NCBI RefSeq assembly: GCF_018882185.1
Contig: NZ_JACVOY010000005.1
Span: 1-64,000, forward strand
DNA length: 64,000 nucleotides
Direction of reading: 5' to 3'
Origin: Polynucleobacter sp. AP-Latsch-80-C2
GTDB taxonomy: Bacteria; Pseudomonadota; Gammaproteobacteria; Burkholderiales; Burkholderiaceae
Part shown: piece after piece, positions 61,550 to 64,000 of the stretch
Position numbering within the stretch: position 1 is the stretch's first letter
Layout of the letters: the number at the start of each line of letters is the position of its first letter
Translations under genes and position numbers: made by a program
Notes under the pieces: model-generated
The model's input: the letters and a program-made list of their open reading frames with translations, nothing else
What the model was told of the DNA's origin: nothing
Database searches by the model: none

Positions 61550-62622
61550 GAACCACCTCCGGCACCAAACTGAATGCGCGGATCAACATAAACATAACAA
61601 AGATCTGAAATAAGCCTGGTAAATAGACCAATCAAAGTGAATAAATACAAAGTCCCAAGGACCACTGGATAGTCTCTGCGCATCACAGACTCAAATGATA
61701 GTAAGCCAAGCCCATCTAATGAGAAGAGTGTTTCTATTAATAGCGAACCCGTGAAGAATGCGCCGATAAATGCTGCTGGAAAGCCAGTCACCAGTGGCAA
61801 AAGCGCATTACGAAACACATGCTTCCAGAGAACTTGCTTCTCAGTTAAGCCTTTTGCCCTGGCAGTTAACACATACTGCTTGCGAATCTCTTCTAAGAAA
61901 GAATTCTTGGTAAGCATGGTTACCACTGCAAAACTTCCAAGAACAGAGGCTGTTATTGGCAAAACTAAGTGCCACAGATAATCCATGATCTTACCCATCA
62001 AACTCAAATCACTCCAGTTATCGGATGTAAGACCTCGTAGGGGGAATATTTGCAAGAAACTCCCGCCCCCAAAGACCACTAAGAGCAAAACTCCTAAAAC
62101 AAACCCTGGAATGGCATAGCCCACCAATATAAAACTGCTAGTGACGACATCAAAGCGAGAACCATCACGAACGGCTTTTGCAATACCCAAGGGAATGGAC
62201 ACTAAGTACGTAATGAAAAAAGTCCATAAACCGATGCTAATCGATACGGGCAACTTAGAAACGACGAGGCCCCAAACACTTTGATGCTGGTAATAACTTT
62301 GCCCCAAATCAAATCTAGCGAATCGACCTAACATCATGAAGTAGCGCTCTATTGGGGGTTTATCAAAGCCATAAAGTGCTTTAACCTCCTCCAAGCGCTG
62401 TGCATCAACACCTTGACGTCCACGATATGTGGAGCCAGCACCTGATGATTCTGATCCCCCAGTTGCGGCGCTACCCTTCCCCTTTAACTCCAGTACCATC
62501 TGTTCAACCGGGCCGCCTGGTACAAACTGCACCACTGCAAAGGTCAATGTCAGAACGCCCAATAAGGTTGGGATCATCAAGAGCAGGCGTTTAAAGATGT
62601 AAGTGCGTATTTGTCCTTGCAT
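61546..62622 (-). CDS. yejB: ABC transporter permease (YejB-type)
   Basis: This 358-residue permease of the DppB/OppB type has a first helix RLLLMIPTLLGVLTLTFAVVQFVPGGP, a periplasmic loop with Gly/Ser-rich sequence and a YGFDKPPIERY motif near 88, and EAA motif VLTARAKGLTEKQVLWKHVFRNALLP near 250. It ends in VYVDPRIQFGAGGG. The start overlaps the yejA stop by one base (TAATG). Confidence 0.93.
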   Translation of the reverse strand: MQGQIRTYIFKRLLLMIPTLLGVLTLTFAVVQFVPGGPVEQMVLELKGKGSAATGGSESSGAGSTYRGRQGVDAQRLEEVKALYGFDKPPIERYFMMLGRFARFDLGQSYYQHQSVWGLVVSKLPVSISIGLWTFFITYLVSIPLGIAKAVRDGSRFDVVTSSFILVGYAIPGFVLGVLLLVVFGGGSFLQIFPLRGLTSDNWSDLSLMGKIMDYLWHLVLPITASVLGSFAVVTMLTKNSFLEEIRKQYVLTARAKGLTEKQVLWKHVFRNALLPLVTGFPAAFIGAFFTGSLLIETLFSLDGLGLLSFESVMRRDYPVVLGTLYLFTLIGLFTRLISDLCYVYVDPRIQFGAGGGS

Positions 62623-64000
62623 TATTTAGACTCCTCTTTCCACCAATTTTGCATAATCCAGGGCTCAGCTGAATAATACAAAGGAGGCTCGGGGTAACGC
62701 ATCTCTTTACGATAGGCCACACGATGGGTTGGGTTGTACCACTGCGGAACTACAAAGTAGCTATTCCATAGAACTCGATCTAACGCCCTTGTAGCAGCAC
62801 GCAACTCTTCTCGATCCTGCGCTTTAGTAATTTCTTCAACGAGCGCATCTACCACCGGTGATTGCACCCCGATCACATTGTCGGAACCTTTCTCCTTGGC
62901 AGCCTGACTGCCAAAACGATCTCGTAACTCATTGCCTGGATTTTGTGAGTCTGGAAAACGAATGGTCGTCATATCAAAGTCATACTCATCCATCCGTTTT
63001 TGGTGAAGAGCGAAATCGCTTGTCCGAATATCCACCTGAACCCCCAACTTTTCCAGATTGCGGATATAAGCTGAAATTACTCTTAAAAAGAATCCACCAT
63101 CCTCGACAATTTCAAACCGAAATGGTTCGCCCTGTTCATTGCGAAGTGCACCGTCGCGATACTGCCAGCCTGCATGCATCAAGAGCTCTCTTGCTTTGCG
63201 TAAATTTTGACGTAAGCTACTAGGTGATTTAGTGGATGGGGCAGAAGGCATGGGCCCAAATACTGCATCAGGAACCCACTGCGGATATTTAGCCTTTAAT
63301 GGTCTCAAGAGTTTTAATTCGGCTTCAGTGGGTCTTCTTGGCCCATCAAAGTTTGCACTTAAATCGCTATTCGTAAAATAACTATTAATGCGACTGTATT
63401 GATCAAAAAATATTTGGCGATTAAGCCATTCAAAATCCAAGGCATAACCTAAGGCTTCACGTACACGCACATCCTTGAACAGTGGGCGACGCAGATTCAT
63501 AGCAAAACCTTGCATGCCTGCGCCATTGTGATTTAAGAACGCTTTCTTTAATAAAGTGCCGTTATCAAACTTAGATCCCACATAGCCTTTGGCCCAAATC
63601 TTGGCGCGGTATTCCACGATGGCGTCAAACTCGCCCGCCTTAAATGCCTCTAAGCGAACCGCATCATCGCTATAAAGTTTGTAGAGAATGCGATCAAAGT
63701 TATAGAAACCCACACGGACATTCAGGGGTTTGCTAAGTTGATCAGCCCAGTATTGCGGATTACGCTTTAAGACAATGGATTTACCCGCTTTAAATGATTC
63801 GATCAAATATGGCCCGCTACCTAAAGGGACTTCGAATGCAAGCTTATCAAACGGAACCGTAGAGCCGTCAGCTTGCTTTCCCCAGTTACGAGAAAAGATG
63901 GGGAGAGTTCCAGCTAGGATTGGCAGCTCAGCATTGTTGTTTTTAAAATCGAAACGTACTGATCTATCCGACAACACTACTGCTTCTTTAATATCGGCAA
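62622..64000 (-). CDS. yejA: oligopeptide-type ABC transporter solute-binding protein (YejA-type), 5' end outside window
   Basis: The frame is open from 62622 to the window's right edge with no stop; a GTG at 63977 is internal and not the true start, since codons continue upstream (DIKEAVVLSD). The visible 459 residues are the middle and C-terminal parts of a family 5 solute-binding protein: GSGPYLIESFKAGKSIVLKRNPQYW, REALGYALDFEWLNRQIFFDQYSR, and a C-terminal VPQWYNPTHRVAYRKEMRYPEPPLYY typical of YejA. The N-terminal signal and first domain lie beyond 64000. Confidence 0.9.
   Translation of the reverse strand, partial: ADIKEAVVLSDRSVRFDFKNNNAELPILAGTLPIFSRNWGKQADGSTVPFDKLAFEVPLGSGPYLIESFKAGKSIVLKRNPQYWADQLSKPLNVRVGFYNFDRILYKLYSDDAVRLEAFKAGEFDAIVEYRAKIWAKGYVGSKFDNGTLLKKAFLNHNGAGMQGFAMNLRRPLFKDVRVREALGYALDFEWLNRQIFFDQYSRINSYFTNSDLSANFDGPRRPTEAELKLLRPLKAKYPQWVPDAVFGPMPSAPSTKSPSSLRQNLRKARELLMHAGWQYRDGALRNEQGEPFRFEIVEDGGFFLRVISAYIRNLEKLGVQVDIRTSDFALHQKRMDEYDFDMTTIRFPDSQNPGNELRDRFGSQAAKEKGSDNVIGVQSPVVDALVEEITKAQDREELRAATRALDRVLWNSYFVVPQWYNPTHRVAYRKEMRYPEPPLYYSAEPWIMQNWWKEESK

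Noticed and set aside
63975..63977. GTG 63977 as the start of yejA
   Set aside because: Codons in frame continue without a stop to the window edge, and the protein would lack its signal peptide and first domain.
1..64000. CRISPR array, prophage or large integrated element
   Set aside because: No regularly spaced direct repeats, no cas-like genes, no phage structural genes or integrase were found; only the IS30 tail at the left edge is mobile.

Overview
The window looks like a chromosome segment of a free-living freshwater betaproteobacterium of the Burkholderiaceae, most like Polynucleobacter. This is inferred from gene content and style: three Bug-type solute-binding proteins without tctA or tctB, an FDS-type formate dehydrogenase with fused small subunits, a Sox fragment, moderate GC, dense packing and short intergenic gaps. 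No gap exceeds 300 bases and about 95 percent of the window is coding. Three tRNA genes (Ser-GGA, Leu-TAA, His-GTG) are present. The only mobile DNA is the 3' end of an IS30-family transposase at the left edge.

Left third (1-23.5 kb): IS30 remnant; a TAXI-type solute receptor and nadB; a ParD/ParE-like toxin-antitoxin pair; an NAD-linked molybdenum formate dehydrogenase (fdsA plus a fused FdsG-FdsB protein); a DUF1080 protein; a YciI-like protein; tRNA-Ser; acs facing a class I fumarase; then murI-tonB-exbB-exbD, a Bug receptor with a flavin reductase, tRNA-Leu, a penicillin-acylase-like Ntn hydrolase, two small exported proteins and purU. Formate oxidation and PurU (which releases formate from formyl-THF) together suggest active C1 turnover.

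Middle (23.5-46.3 kb): a tightly coupled minus-strand cluster iorA-iorB-soxX-soxY-soxZ-soxA links a periplasmic molybdenum hydroxylase to part of a Sox system. No soxB, soxC or soxD is seen, and the SoxY carrier lacks the canonical GGCGG tail. Next come lrgA-lrgB, then a catabolic group (Bug receptor, ICL/PEP-mutase-like enzyme, class III aminotransferase) facing another Bug receptor and a gamma-glutamyltransferase-like enzyme. A small accessory stretch follows (MazEF, PIF1-like helicase, SUMF1-domain protein beside tRNA-His). Then come dusA, an eRF1-like small protein operon behind an FNR-type box, a RluA-like pseudouridine synthase, an FMN glutamate-synthase-like protein, a VapC/Phd pair and tex.

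Right third (46.3-64 kb): the translation operon rimP-nusA-infB-rbfA-truB-typA (minus strand) is preceded by a structured leader containing an intrinsic terminator. Upstream of it lie scpB and an RluB-type pseudouridine synthase, then a patatin-like lipoprotein converging on an NlpC/P60 protein whose catalytic Cys is replaced, and finally the yejABEF peptide/microcin-type ABC transporter, whose yejA runs off the right edge.

The observations most worth checking are the IorAB-SoxXYZA cluster with its atypical SoxY, the rimP-nusA attenuator-like leader, the Cys-less NlpC/P60 protein, shared promoter/operator cores among three unrelated toxin-antitoxin modules, and the FNR-type box before the eRF1-like gene.
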